The notes under the pieces were generated by a model. That model saw only the letters and a program-made list of their open reading frames with translations, ran no database searches and was not told the DNA's origin. Both the position numbers and the translations under genes were made by a program. From Gerris lacustris (taxonomy: Eukaryota > Arthropoda > Insecta > Hemiptera > Gerridae): a DNA stretch of 64,000 nt. The stretch is taken from the NCBI GenBank assembly GCA_951217055.1, contig OX578277.1:6642829-6706828 (forward strand), in the 5' to 3' direction. This document shows positions 36,216-47,690 of the stretch, piece by piece (within the stretch, counting starts at the first letter, position 1; each line of letters opens with the position of its first letter).

Positions 36216-37130
36216 GGACTTAAGCACTTACATGAAGGACATCCAGGTTGCAGTGCTATGAAGTCACAGGCTAGACTTGTAGTTTGGTGGCCAGGCCTCG
36301 ACAAAGAGATAGAAGAATTTGTTAAAGGTTGTAAGAAATGTCAAAGCACGCGCGATAAGACACCAGAAGCACCATTATTTTCTTGGACTCCGCCACCAGA
36401 AGCTTGGTCAAGACTTCACATTGACTATATGGGACCATTTCACGGACGATATTGGCTTATCGTAGTTGATTCTTTTTCGAAATGGATAGAAGTAGCACCA
36501 ACATTAAAAACAACATCTAAAGATACAATTGAATTATTAAATGAAATATTTTGCAGGTTTGGTCTCCCAAGATCCATTGTTAGTGATAATGGTCCACAAT
36601 TTACATCAGCAGAATTCAAAGTTTTCTGTAAAGGAAATAATATTCGCCACATTAAAGTAACTCCATACCACCCGAGATCAAATGGTTTGGCAGAAAGAGC
36701 GGTGAAAACAGTAAAACGCCGGATGGAAGCAGCCCTTAAAGGAACAACAGATTACAAGGCAAGCTTGAGAGAGGTCCTACTAAGTCTGCACACTTCAGAA
36801 TCAACCTCAACTGGAAGGAGTCCAGGAGAACTTATGTTCGGACGAAGGTTGAGGACCAAATTAGAGCTACTTAAGCCGTCTGCATTAAACGACATAATGG
36901 ACAATCAGCTGAAGCAGAAAATATACCATGACCAGAATTCAAAAGAAAAACTTTTTCAAATAGGTGATCCTGTGTGGGTTCTAAACGAAGAAGGTCGGAA
37001 GTGGAAGGAAGGAGTTATTAGAACAGCCAATGGTCCACTCTCATTTGAAGTTGAAGTAGAAGGACATCAGTTGAGAAGGAAGCACGCTGACCACTTACGG
37101 CCTCGGAAAGAGGGAGGGGGAGAAGTGTAG
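36216..37130 (+). pseudogene. Gypsy integrase
   Basis: Zinc-binding HHCC region spread over LHEGHPG and GCKKCQS. Catalytic core with HIDYMGPF (first Asp), SDNGPQFTS (second Asp) and HPRSNGLAERAVKTVK (Glu), the D,D-35-E triad complete. The C-terminal part has DPVWVLNEEGRKWKEGVI and ends RRKHADHLRPRKEGGGEV; its last codons run into the purine tract and the right LTR. The open part begins at Met 36258 but homology starts earlier, at about 36216. Confidence 0.9.
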
Positions 37131-37223
37131 TAGAGTGAATGACATTGTCGTGTCATGTCAGGTTTTATTGTTAGATTGAGTAAATATATAAAATTGTTAA
37201 TTTCCCCTGTTAAATATCTTACA
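37126..37223 (+). repeat. 3' LTR of Gypsy element
   Basis: Identical over 98 bp to 33071-33168. Followed by the target duplication CCACT at 37224-37228. Confidence 0.95.
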
Positions 37224-37299
37224 CCACTTAAATTGGAAGAATCTATCGATATACGTTTTTTTTTTTATTGAACATTTTAAAAAGTTGCATTCTACTTCT

Positions 37300-37460
37300 T
37301 CCTAGTTTTAAGTGGCATTCTTCTATTTTCTCAGTTTTAAGTGGCATTCTTCTTTTTTTCTCAGTTTTAAGTGGCATTCTCCTTATTCGTAGTTCTAAGT
37401 GGCATTCTTCTTCTTACTCAGTTTTAAGTGGCATTTTCCTTTTATACGTTTTATATGATC
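37300..37460. repeat. degenerate ~30-bp tandem repeat (TTTTAAGTGGCATTCT)
   Basis: Five units of TTTTAAGTGGCATTCTTC-type sequence with T/C-rich linkers of variable length. The empty target site of the Gypsy element (CCACTTAA, minus-strand TTAAGTGG) resembles the unit core, so the element may have landed in or beside this repeat family. Confidence 0.8.
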
Positions 37461-37528
37461 TTGTCCTTTTATATTAATACCCTTTTCATAAATCTTCTCA
37501 TGTTTTAAATGGGTCTTTTTTCTTATAT

Positions 37529-37969
<441 letters not shown>

Positions 37970-38185
37970 CTGTTACAGCTGTTTTTCCGCTTGCTTCCCG
38001 TTGTTTTTTTTCCCTATTTTCCTTTTTCCTTTGTGCTTAGATTTAGCTTGCTAGTACTTCTCTTGGCCGCTAGGTTGCACTGCATGCTAGCGAAGACTTG
38101 GTTTTTAGTTCCTCCGTTCTGCCGTCAACAGCGCCACCGTCAGCTGTCACATTCTTACATTTATTTACTTTCTGTGAGCCGTGAA
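37970..38185. other. spacer between the inverted arms
   Basis: 216 bp, GC-neutral, containing CTGTTACAGCTG and GTCAGCTGTCACA, which may form small hairpins of their own. A short frame across it does not resemble any protein I know. Confidence 0.4.
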
Positions 38186-38510
38186 CTTTTTAACAGTGTT
38201 TTTTAATTCCTTTTTCACCTTGTTCCCTTTAATTTGTTATATGCTTCCTTCTCTTTATTACATTATTTGTGCTTAGTTCTTCATCTTCATGTGAGTTCTG
38301 ATTTAGTTCCGGTTATGTGTTTCACTTATTTATTACCTTGTTCGTAGTCTGCTTGTTTATGCTCACATATTTTTTATGTATGTTACAGTTTGCCCTGATG
38401 AAGGCAACATTAAACAGTTGCCGAAACGTTGGCTTGATGTGAATGTGGAGTTTTTATTGCACCTGACCGTCTCCCTGAGTTGAGTTGAGGAAGGAGTCTT
38501 GTTTTTATAT
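38186..38510 (+). mobile_element. right arm of 325-bp inverted repeat with hammerhead-like motif
   Basis: Contains CTGATGA at 38395-38401, a hairpin GGCAAC (38403-38408) / GTTGCC (38417-38422) with an 8-base loop, and GAAAC at 38423-38427. This is the arrangement of the catalytic core of a hammerhead ribozyme (CUGAUGA, stem II, GAAA), with one extra A before the stem. Stems I and III and a clear NUH cleavage site are not evident. Such cores are known from the terminal repeats of Penelope-like elements. A CA/TA microsatellite (38530-38616) follows. Confidence 0.6.
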
Positions 38511-38537
38511 ATTGTCCGGTCGAGTTGAGCTTCTGTG

Positions 38538-38539
<2 letters not shown>

Positions 38540-38616
<77 letters not shown>
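38540..38616. repeat. TA microsatellite
   Basis: (TA)n of about 75 bp after TGTGTGTGTACA. Confidence 0.9.
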
Positions 38617-38618
<2 letters not shown>

Positions 38619-39039
38619 CTATGTATAATACATAACGATAACTCCACATTCTTTATTTTGTAGGGTTCTTTCTTTCTTTTTTTTTTTAATAAATGTATTA
38701 GGAACTGTTTGTCTAGAATGAAATACTGTTTAAATTTTGGTTTATTTGATTTATTATATTATTGTTATTATCTTTTTTTATATTTATTAATAATTTTAAT
38801 AAGGGTCCAATTAGATCAGGGGCTAAAGGGAAAATAAAAAAAAGGCTTTAATTTAATAGTGTAATTATATATATATGGACTAAGGAAATGAATGATTACT
38901 GTCTTGACGACAGGCTTTATATGGTCACGATGATGATGACAGTGGTGAGAGATGAAGGATGTTGACCTTCATGCAAACATACGAGTTGTTTAATGAATAT
39001 GATGAGTTTAAAAGAAGATGAAATTAATAATATTCTTCA

Positions 39040-39905
39040 TTAGTGTGGAATGAGGGGATGAATGATGAGCTTTTTATAATCATTGGGTGCAAATGAATAG
39101 GATGATGAGTATGAAATGAGGGGATGAATGATTACCTTTTGTTGACATAAGGTATAAATAAATACGATGATGAGTATGAAATGAGGGGATGAATGATTAC
39201 CTTTTGTTGACATAAGGTATAAATAAATACGATGATGAGTATGAAATGAGGGGATGAATGATAAGCTTTTTATAATCAATGGGTGCAAATGAATAGGAGG
39301 ATAAGTATGGAATGAGGGGGATGAATGATTACCTTTTGTTGACATAAGGTATAAATAAATAGGATGATGAGTATGAAATGAGGGGATGAATGATTACCTT
39401 TTGTTGACATAAGGTATAAATAAATACGATGATGAGTATGAAATGAGGGGATGAATGATTATCTTTTTATGATCATTGGGTGCAAATGAATAGGATGATG
39501 AGTATGGAATGAGGGGGATGAATGATTACCTTTTGTTAAAATAATGTGTAAATAAATACGATGATGAGTATGAAATGAGGGGATGAATGATTATCTTTTG
39601 TTGACATAAGGTATAAATAAATACGATGATGAGTATGAAATGAGGGGATGAATGATTGCCATTTGTTAACATAAGGTGTAAATAAATACGATGATGAGTA
39701 TGAAATAAGGGGATGAATGATAAGCTTTTATAATCATTAAGTGTAAATGAATAGGAGGATGAGTATAAAATGAGGGGATTAATGATTATCTTTTGTTGAC
39801 ATAAGGTATAAATAAATACGATGATGAGTATGAAATGAGGGGATGAATGATTATCTTTTTCCAAACATAGGATGTACATGAATAAGATGATGAGTATGGT
39901 ATAAG
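39040..39905. repeat. 65-bp minisatellite, block 1
   Basis: Period 65 (for example GGGATGAATGATTACC at 39121 and 39186). The unit contains TGAAATGAGGGGATGAATGA, TTACCTTTTGTTGACATAAG and TATAAATAAATACGATGATG. A second variant has GCTTTTTATAATCATTGGGT instead of the TTGTTGACATAAG part. Roughly 13 units, several percent divergence. Stop-free frames on the minus strand are a by-product. Confidence 0.9.
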
Positions 39906-40135
39906 GAAGAATGGTATTCCTTATGTAGATATAAGCTTTCAATATAGGATGTTGAGTATGAAATAATTAATGAATGATAACGTTTTGTTTACGACGATGA
40001 GTATTAAAAAATGAAATTAATGATAACCTTCCTGTTATGATGTATAGAGAATGACTGGAAGGATAATGATGTTTGTAGTGGAAATCAGCTTTAGAGGATA
40101 AATAATTTAGTCTTAAAATAATTATGCAGTGGCAA
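39906..40135. repeat. degenerate transition zone of the minisatellite
   Basis: Keeps GGATGAATGAT-like words at irregular spacing between blocks 1 and 2. Confidence 0.6.
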
Positions 40136-41060
40136 TGGTATGAGTGGATGAATGGTGATGGAAAGGCAATTTAATCTAGGAAATATAGATGTAATGAGAA
40201 TGGCATAAGAGGATGAATGATGTTGGAAAGGCAATTTAATCTATGAAATATAGATGTAATGAGAATGGGATGAGAGGATGAATGATGTTGGAATGGTTAT
40301 TTAATCTATGAAATATAGATGTAATAAGAATGGGATGAGAGGATGAATGATGTTGGAAAGGCAATTTAATCTATGAAATATAGATGTAATAAGAATGGGA
40401 TGAGAGGATGAATGATGTTGGAAAGGCAATTTAATCTATGAAATATAGATGTAATGAGAATGGGATGAGAGGATGAATGATGTTGGAAAGGCAATTTAAT
40501 CTAGGAAATATAGATGTAATGAGAATGGGATGAGAGGATGAATGATGTTGGAAAGGCAATTTAATCTATGAAATTTAGATGTAATGAGAATGGGATGAGA
40601 GGATGAATGATGTTGGAATGGTTATTTAATCTATGAAATATAGATGTAATGAGAATGGGATGAGAGGATGAATGATGTTGGAAAGGCAATTTAATCTATG
40701 AAATATAGATGTAATGAGAATGGGATGAGAGGATGAATGATGTTGGAAAGGCAATTTAATCTAGGAAATATAGATGTAATGAGAATGGGATGAGAGGATG
40801 AATGATGTTGGAAAGGCAATTTAATCTAGGAAATATAGATGTAATGAGAATGGGATGAGAGGATGAATGATGTTGGAAAGGCAATTTAATCTAGGAAATA
40901 ATAGATGTAATAAGAATGGGATGAGAGGATGAATGATGTTGGAAAGACCATTTAATCTAGGAAATATAGATGTAATGAGAATGGGATGAGAGGATGAATG
41001 GTGTTGGAAAGGCAATTTATTCTAGGAAATATAGATGTAATGAGAATGGTATGAGTTAAT
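40136..41060. repeat. 65-bp minisatellite, block 2
   Basis: Period 65 (GGATGAATGATGTTGG at 40211, 40276 and so on). Unit words: GATGAGAGGATGAATGATGT, TGGAAAGGCAATTTAATCTA and GAAATATAGATGTAATGAG. About 14 units; subtypes TATGAAATATAG and TAGGAAATATAG alternate. Confidence 0.92.
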
Positions 41061-41199
41061 GAATAATGATCAAAAAAACAATTTCTCTTAGACATAATGA
41101 TAATAAAAATTAATGCAAATGGTTTGAGTAGATGTTTGATGTTAAAAAGGCAACTGACAAACTTTCCACGTGAATATAAAAAGAGCTTAGAATGAGTTG

Positions 41200-41965
41200 A
41201 TGAATCATACGGAAATTAATATGGAAAAGAAGGGTATGTGTAGATGAATAATATTGGAAAGCCACTTGAACTTTGAGAATGAAGATGATGATTGTGATAT
41301 GATCCAGTTGATGATTGTCATTGGAAAGCCAATGCACAATCTTGGAAATGAAGATGGAATGAGAAAAGTATGATTAGATGGATAATGTTGGAAAGGCAAA
41401 ACAATCCTGGAAATTAAGATGGATTGAGGAAACTATGATTAGATGGATTATATTGGAAAGGTAAAACAATCCTGGAAATGAAGATGGAATGAGAAAAGTA
41501 TGATTAGATGGAAAATGTTGGAAAGGCAAAACAATCCTGGAAATGAAGATGGAATGAGAAAAGTATGGTTAGATGGTTAATGTTGGAAAGGCAAAACAAT
41601 CCTGGAAATGAAGATGGAATGAGAAAAATATGATTAGATGGATAATGTTGGAAAGGCAAAACAATCCTGGAAATGAAGATGGAATGAGAAAAGTATGGTT
41701 AGATGGATAATGTTGGAAAGGCAAAACAATCCTGGAAATGAAGATGGAATGAGAAAAGTATGGTTTGATGGATAATGTTGGAAAGGCAAAACAATCCTGG
41801 TAATGAAGATGGAATGAGAAAAGTATGGTTAGATGGATAATGTTGGAAAGGCAAAACAATCCTGGAAATGAAGATGGAATGAGAAAAGTATGGTTAGATG
41901 GATAATGTTGGAAAAGCAAAACAATACTGGAAATGAAGATGGATTGGGGAAACTATCATTTGATG
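41200..41965. repeat. 65-bp minisatellite, block 3
   Basis: Again 65 bp: TGGAATGAGAAAAGTATG, TTAGATGGATAATGTTGG and AAAGGCAAAACAATCCTGG, GAAATGAAGA. About ten units. It shares the words GTTGGAAAGGCAA with block 2 and ATGAGAAAAGTATGATT with block 4. Confidence 0.92.
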
Positions 41966-42470
41966 GGTGATGTTGGAAAGGCAATGCACTCTTGGAAATG
42001 AATGAGAAAAGTATGATTAGATGAATGATCTTGGAAATGAAGATGGAATGAAAAAAGTATGATTTGATGAATGACGTTGGAAAGGCAATGCACTCTTGGA
42101 AATGAATGAGGAAAGTATGATTAGATGAATGATCTTGGAAATGAAGATGGAATGAGAAAAGTATGATTTGATGAATGATCTTGGAAATGAAGATGGAATG
42201 AGAAAAGTATGATTTGATGAATGATCTTGGAAATGAAGATGGAATGAGAAAAGTATGATTAGATGAATGATCTTGGAAATGAAGATGGAATGAGAAAAGT
42301 ATGATTTGATGAATGATCTTGGAAATGAAGATGGAATGAGAAAAGTATGATTAGATGAATGATCTTGGAAATGAAGATGGAATGAGAAAAGTATGATTTG
42401 ATGAATGACGTTGGAAAGGCAATGCAACTTTGGAAATGAAGATGGAATGGGGATAGTATGATTAGATGAA
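41966..42470. repeat. 46-bp minisatellite, block 4
   Basis: Period 46 (GATCTTGG at 42131, 42177, 42223): GATGAATGATCTTGGAAATG, AAGATGGAATGAGAAAAGTA, TGATTT. It looks like the 65-bp unit of block 3 after loss of the GGAAAGGCAAAACAATCC part (19 bp). A few long units with GCAATGCACTCTTGG remain at both edges. Confidence 0.92.
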
Positions 42471-42689
42471 TGGAAAGGTAAGATTTAGCCTCATGAGTAA
42501 ATGTATAATAAGTACAATATACTAGTTAAATAATCTTACAGGATTATAATTTTTTAATTAAACTTAAAAAATAAATTTAAAAAAGAAAAATCAATTTTTT
42601 AATTTATTTTTAATTATTGGAAATATAATACTGAAGAATTTGTTTCATTTCTTACTTATCATACATACACTCTCACATGCATGCACAAA

Positions 42690-42808
<119 letters not shown>

Positions 42809-43046
42809 TATTGAATTTATATTAATATTAATTATATTGTGCAGACTTATGTTAATGTTATAAAATTTGTGATTTTTTTTTTATAAATATTTATTTTAAT
42901 TTAATATTATTTTATCTCATAACGTATTTGTACTTAAACCAAAAATCATATTTTACATATATAGTTTTTCTTGCATTTAATTTTTGTTTTATACATGTAT
43001 ATATTTATAGTGAATTTGTTGGCCTAAGGGGCTAAACAGTATCTAG

Positions 43047-43050
<4 letters not shown>

Positions 43051-43124
<74 letters not shown>
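43051..43124. repeat. TA microsatellite
   Basis: About 74 bp of (TA)n in otherwise AT-rich DNA. Confidence 0.95.
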
Positions 43125-43129
<5 letters not shown>

Positions 43130-43482
43130 ATTTATTATATTATATCATATAAATTTTCATTTTTATATATTTGTCAAATTTATTGATTTAAAACAAAAAA
43201 ATCGAACAAATAATTCTTATTTATTTATTTATTTTTTTAAGTGGCAGTGATAAATAGAACGTGTCCAATAATAATCAATTAATTCTTTTACCAATAATAA
43301 TTAATTTTTCTTATGAATCGTTATTAATTATTTATTATAAAGATTCAAAACACAAAAAAACAAAACCAATTTCCATTATGTGCTGATGCTTTATTCAGTT
43401 GTTTTAAGTTTATTATGGTAAACAATTATTATTATTGATGTAATCAATATTAGTTTTCTGTTTGATATTATGCGTTTATTTT
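43125..43482. other. AT-rich DNA, no feature
   Basis: A/T-rich sequence without coding or structural signal beyond homopolymers. Confidence 0.3.
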
Positions 43483-44065
43483 TATCTACGATTGATACGA
43501 AATATAAACATTATATCTCTGTTTAGATGCGTAGAAAGTGATTATTTACGTACTTGTATTAATTGGGCATGCGCGTCTCATAGTTCTAAAGAATTCCTCT
43601 TCTTTACCACGCTAGCGCGGTAAGGAAGAGGAATTCTTCAGCTTTACGCACGATTAGCGAGTTTGTTTACATTTAACAAGACTAATTTGCTGTTCTTTTA
43701 TAAAGTAACTTTTATATCGATTTTTTTTTTTTTGTGAAAATCAATGAGTGATTTTAAATGATTATAACGAATATGAGGAGAATAATACGCCTCCTGAAAT
43801 AGTTCGGCACAAAATACAACTAATGAATTAATGTTATCTTTATCAAAAGAGAAATACGAACTTACATACAGGAAGTTTATTATTTTTTTCTGTATTTATT
43901 ATTTACATCTAACAATCGTAGATAAAGTATACGGTACGCAACTCGTGCGAAAACGGCATTTTGCATTGCTCGAGTGGTTTTACCACCTTCGCTATCGCTC
44001 GGGTGCAAACTCCACACTCGCATGCAAAATGCTACTTTCCGCACTCGACGCGTAATGTACTATTA
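43483..44065 (+). mobile_element. 578-bp recombinase-type MITE, copy C
   Basis: Third member of the family, plus orientation, single. Starts TATCTACGATTGATACG and ends GTAATGTACTATTA. Its central palindrome is at about 43589-43641 with centre CGCTAGCG, and the ORF-start region near 43744 begins ATGAGTGATTTTAAATGATT, so the frame is broken early. The conserved LSKEKYELTYRKF piece is at about 43834-43875, and the 3' inverted-repeat block is at about 43930-44060. About 85-90% similar to copies A and B by eye. Confidence 0.65.
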
Positions 44066-44790
44066 TAATATCTATGTTTCTACTGATGTTTTGTTAAAAC
44101 TTACTTATAGGGGATGTAAATTCAACTCTATGTTTATTTATCCATGGTTATTTTACAATCTAATCAACTTATATGTTAGCGGAACAAATTTAATAAAATT
44201 AATCTATTACTTATAACAATTAAATTACCTCTTTTTAAAAATGAAACAATAACTTAATTATTAAACTATACACATTAATTTCTTATTAATGTAAAGAACA
44301 TAATTAACATAGAAAATAATATAAAAAGAAAAATCCCTTCTTTAGATTGATCACAGATCTTCCCTTAACTTCCCTTTTAATGAGCACTTAGGGAAACAAA
44401 ACATCAAATAACAATATAATAATACATAATATGATTGAATCCAGTTTAATTATTAATAATAAACAAAATAAATAATTAATAACGACTTATTTATCATTTT
44501 TTGTTGATTTAATTAAACAAATGAGTAATAATTACAAATAGTGGAACATCGTTAAAGTCAATTGAAACTAAGTGATAAGTGATAAGTGAGTAAGGTATTT
44601 GAAAATATCTTTATCAGTTAACCAAATCTTCGATTGTTCTTTGTTTTGTAAGCTACTTTACATTATGATTAGAACAGAATCTGTTTCCAAATAAGTAAAC
44701 TTCAATTAAGAACAGTTCATAAGAAATTAATATGTATTACGAGTAAAATTTTGATATGGATATAGTAATCCTTAAATAAAGTCACCACAA
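44066..44790. other. AT-rich intergenic DNA
   Basis: No coding frame or element end recognised. Confidence 0.3.
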
Positions 44791-44796
44791 CATCTA

Positions 44797-45357
44797 AGGT
44801 TTTCCGATGTGAAAGGTTTCGGGTACTTCTTTAGATTGTTACTCCCCTGTGTCTCACCTATAAATAACTCTGATTAAATAACTATTAAGACAAAGGGATG
44901 TTTATTCCAATGTACTTTGGGACAAAGGAATATCACACTTCTGTTTCTATAAGGGTAGTAACAGTCTAAAGAAGAACATTCCGTACACCTTCTTTAGATT
45001 GTTACTCCCCTCTGTTTTTTTTTTTTTTTTTTTTTTTAAAAAAAAGGGGAGTAACATTTTAAAGAAGTGTTGTTCTTCTATCAGATACTGTTTATAGAAA
45101 GGGGAAAGAACAAAAATGGCGATGGTCCATTTATCCACTAAATAGGGGCAAGTCAAATAAAGGAAAATTTGTGCCATGTACGAGTAGAAAGGTTAAAGGA
45201 CAACGTGATGGTGAACCTAGAAAATAAATGGTTATACTTGGTTAAGGTTAGTTATCTAAGAGATTATCTGGACGAAGACTATTGATAGATTTGTAAGGGG
45301 ACTAACAATCTAAAGAAGTGCCAGGTTTCGAAGTTTTCCGATTTAAAAGGTTTCGAT
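44797..45357. mobile_element. palindromic repeat cluster (CTTCTTTAGATTGTTACTCC)
   Basis: The motif CTTCTTTAGATTGTTACTCC or its reverse complement occurs five times in alternating orientation: plus near 44828 and 44989, minus near 44958, 45047 and 45298. The pair at 44989-45068 forms a compact hairpin around a T/A homopolymer. The cluster is bracketed by direct repeats TTTTCCGATGTGAAAGGTTT (44802) and TTTTCCGATTTAAAAGGTTT (45336). Probably nested copies of a small foldback MITE. Confidence 0.6.
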
Positions 45358-45430
45358 GTAGTCAGCATAATTTTGCAGTAAGAAGTAACAGTAACTTAAC
45401 AAAGTGACAACACTAATGTAACTTCTGTAA

Positions 45431-45432
<2 letters not shown>

Positions 45433-45473
<41 letters not shown>

Positions 45474-45762
45474 CTAGTACTCTCTACTAGGACAGGTAGG
45501 ACGAACCTCTTGTTCGAACCTTGCAATTAGGCCATCATCACTTAGGCCCTTTTTACGCCCCGCGGTAGAGAGTTCCAGCCACTTCACACATCATACCTCT
45601 GTACATAGTACCGCCAAAGCGAGTATGATGTGATCAATAGTGAGCCATATAAATCAGAGTGTCACGGCGAGGAATCGAACCCCGTCTCGTTCCACTCGAG
45701 ATTCAGTGATGGCCGAGCAGACGTGGTTTAACCCACACGGCTACGCTAGCTCCTTGTATGTG
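45433..45762 (-). mobile_element. full-length tRNA-derived SINE
   Basis: Minus-strand reading: GGAGCTAGCGTAGCCGTG and GGGTTAAACCACGTCTGCTC (A-box region), GACGGGGTTCGATTCC (B box), body GTGTGAAGTGGCTGGAACTC, GGCGTAAAAAGGGCC and TTCGAACAAGAGGTTCGTCC, and a (ACT)n tail. Flanked by direct repeats ACTTCTGTAATA (45421-45432 and 45763-45774). The tRNA-like head cannot close an acceptor stem, so it is a SINE, not a tRNA gene. Confidence 0.85.
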
Positions 45763-45774
45763 ACTTCTGTAATA

Positions 45775-46577
45775 AACACTACTATTCCTCTTTTTGGTTA
45801 AGATAAGATTAGATTTTTTAGTTGACTGACATGAGAAGTCAATGGAATATAGAGTGTAGTCATCAGCAGTTAAGTCATGACTTTACAAGAACTTAACTTC
45901 CTCAAAAATGAGTTGGGAATTTCTTTTTTGGGAGTTTCCATGGTCGTTAGCAGATATGCCACGATTTTATAATCCTTAACTTAAAGTGAAGGATGTAGCT
46001 GGCGGTTTCTTTTAAACTTGCAAACGTTCTCTAGGTCTTCAGGATATTCATGAATGAATAATAATCTACAATCTTGTCCATTGGTGAAGATTTATTTGGA
46101 GTTAATTGAAGTAGTTTTAAGCTAAAGAAAATTATCTGCGATATTTTTGCAGGAAATAAATCATGCAATAAGGACCATTCCCATTCATCCTTTTGTTACA
46201 AAAGATTGTATTTGGAAGTCATTGAAATTTTTATGAGCTTAAGATTATTCTGTTGCTGTGATCTTTAGAAGTTATCCTCTTGTTGCTCTTGTATTTTGAA
46301 GTTATGTTCTTATGTATATGTAGATCTCATCCTGGTTAAAATTATATTGGGGTATTGCTAGGGTTGGCTTGAGCTCCAAGAACCATACACTGCCTATAAT
46401 TTGTAATCTTCTTCTTGGTTAAAATTGTAATGATTAGTTCCAGAAGTTATTGCTAGCTAAAGACTTTTATGTTCTTTACTACTTATTTTTGTTTAATGTT
46501 ACTATTGTAATTCTACCATAAAATTATACCTTTATATCCTTTAATTAATTAACTTTATATCCTTTGATAATACGAAG
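45775..46577. other. intergenic DNA, no feature
   Basis: Moderately AT-rich with no frame or motif I can support. Confidence 0.3.
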
Positions 46578-46579
46578 TA

Positions 46580-47197
46580 TATCCACAAAGTAAGTTCCGT
46601 TTCTATTTCTATCCGCGTCAGCGGTGCGATCGCAGTTCTGAGCATGCCCGACAGTTACTTTGACTCAAGGAAAAGAAATGTACGCCATTTTCAGATCGCT
46701 GCTGCCGACGTGTTCTTTGTAGTGCCTTCTTTATAATGTCAGCCTTAATTGAAAATGCCGCCTCTTGAGAAATCAGATCTGTGATTCGTTTTCAAAATGC
46801 AAAGAAAGTTAAACCAAGTGAAATTTATCGGCAAATCTGCGAGGTTTACGGACAAAATGCTATGAGTGATTCAATGGTTAGAAGATGGGTCAGACTGTTC
46901 AATGAAGGACGTGATCAAGTACACGATGAAGAACGAAGTGGACGCCCATCATTGGTTACTGATGAACTGATTTACGCAATTGAAGAGAAGCTTAAGCAAA
47001 ACCGCGCGCTCAAGCGGCAGCATTTTCAATTAAGGCTGACATTATAAAGAAGCACTAAAAAGAACACGTCGGCAGCAGCCATCTGTAAATGGCGTACATT
47101 TCTTCTCCTTGAGTCAAAGTAACTGTCGGGCATGCTCAGAACTGCGATCGCAGCGCTGCCATGGATAGAAATAGAAACGGAACTTACTTTGTTGATA
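46580..47197 (+). mobile_element. mariner-derived element with ~180-bp TIRs
   Basis: Ends TATCCACAAAGTAAGTTCCG and (reverse complement of right) TATCAACAAAGTAAGTTCCG, bordered by TA on both sides. The inverted arms continue inward for about 180 bp (46580-46762 and 47013-47197), for example GCATGCCCGACAGTTACTTTG on the left. Between them only the first part of a mariner transposase is left. Non-autonomous. Confidence 0.85.
46781..47047 (+). pseudogene. mariner transposase N-terminal (HTH_48-like) fragment
   Basis: The frame IRFQNAKKVKPSEIYRQICE, VYGQNAMSDSMVRRWVRLFN, EGRDQVHDEERSGRPSLVTD matches the first DNA-binding helix-turn-helix of SETMAR/mariner transposases, including the W-x3-F-x2-G-R and D-x2-R-x-G-R-P signatures. 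It continues into ELIYAIEEKLKQNRAL, the start of the second helix-turn-helix, and then runs directly into the right inverted arm. The catalytic domain is wholly missing. Such fragments keep binding capacity in principle and could compete at TIRs, but expression is unsupported. Confidence 0.85.
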
Positions 47198-47340
47198 TAC
47201 CTCGTACATCGGTATACCTAGATTGTTATGAAGTACCAATTTTTTTTATATGTGTGACCTCGTTGTAAAAAGAGTATTATTTGAATTGACTACAGTGGTG
47301 TTTTGGTTTTGGATCAACGATGTTCCTCGTATTGTAAAAC

Positions 47341-47690
47341 TTATTTCAAATTAATGGAGTCTTCGTCATCGTCGTCTTCAGCTTCAGAATCAGCGTCAGC
47401 TCCATGTCTCGAAGGGTCGTCTGATGAGGTAGGGGTCACGGCCTCCATATCCTCTGCGAAGGGATTGTTGCTGAAACGATGATGGTTTGTTTGCGGGGGT
47501 TGGGCGGGCCTGGGAGGTGGTGAAGGTGCCTTGGCTAAACCTGCTGCTACAACCAGAGGTGTCGCTTGGCCACCTGGTGGCGGAATCATAGATCCGCCTA
47601 CCACTCCCTTCTCGAAGACTGACTTCTTCGAGTCGAAGTTGGCTTTGGAGTCGAATCCTTGGTATGTTGTCCCTATGTCACCTTCTTCCC
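47341..47690 (-). CDS. RhoGAP100F: RhoGAP100F last exon
   Basis: Acceptor TTATGTTTTCAG. Encodes [40 protein letters not shown], a proline-rich stretch and an acidic end ([18 protein letters not shown]), then TAA at 47341-47343. It contains an NPF tripeptide (FSNNPFAED), a known ligand type for EH domains (inference). The 3' UTR extends left; a polyadenylation signal is not obvious. Confidence 0.88.

Larger units (their letters stand above)
33071..37223 (+). mobile_element. Ty3/Gypsy LTR retrotransposon, identical 98-bp LTRs
   Basis: A 4.15-kb element with two identical 98-bp LTRs (33071-33168 and 37126-37223; TGTAGTAG...ATCTTACA) and a 5-bp target duplication CCACT on each side. The primer-binding site begins TGGCGACGAGGA immediately after the left LTR plus two bases; I do not assign the tRNA. 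A purine-rich tract (GAAAGAGGGAGGGGGAGAAG) precedes the right LTR. Between them lies one gag-pol reading frame in the order gag, zinc knuckle, protease, reverse transcriptase, RNase H, integrase (Ty3/Gypsy order), interrupted by three point lesions. No envelope-like frame. The LTRs are unusually short for this superfamily. Confidence 0.95.

Noticed and set aside
39040..42427. Minus-strand frames of 64-138 codons with repeated HTHHRIYL- or SFHLHFQD-like phrases
   Set aside because: Stop-free by chance of the 65- and 46-bp repeat; no start context, composition follows the minisatellite.
45660..45757. Possible tRNA gene (B box GGTTCGATTCC)
   Set aside because: No acceptor stem; head of a dispersed SINE with (ACT)n tail and target duplication. 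Same for 48343-48430 and 18785-18893.
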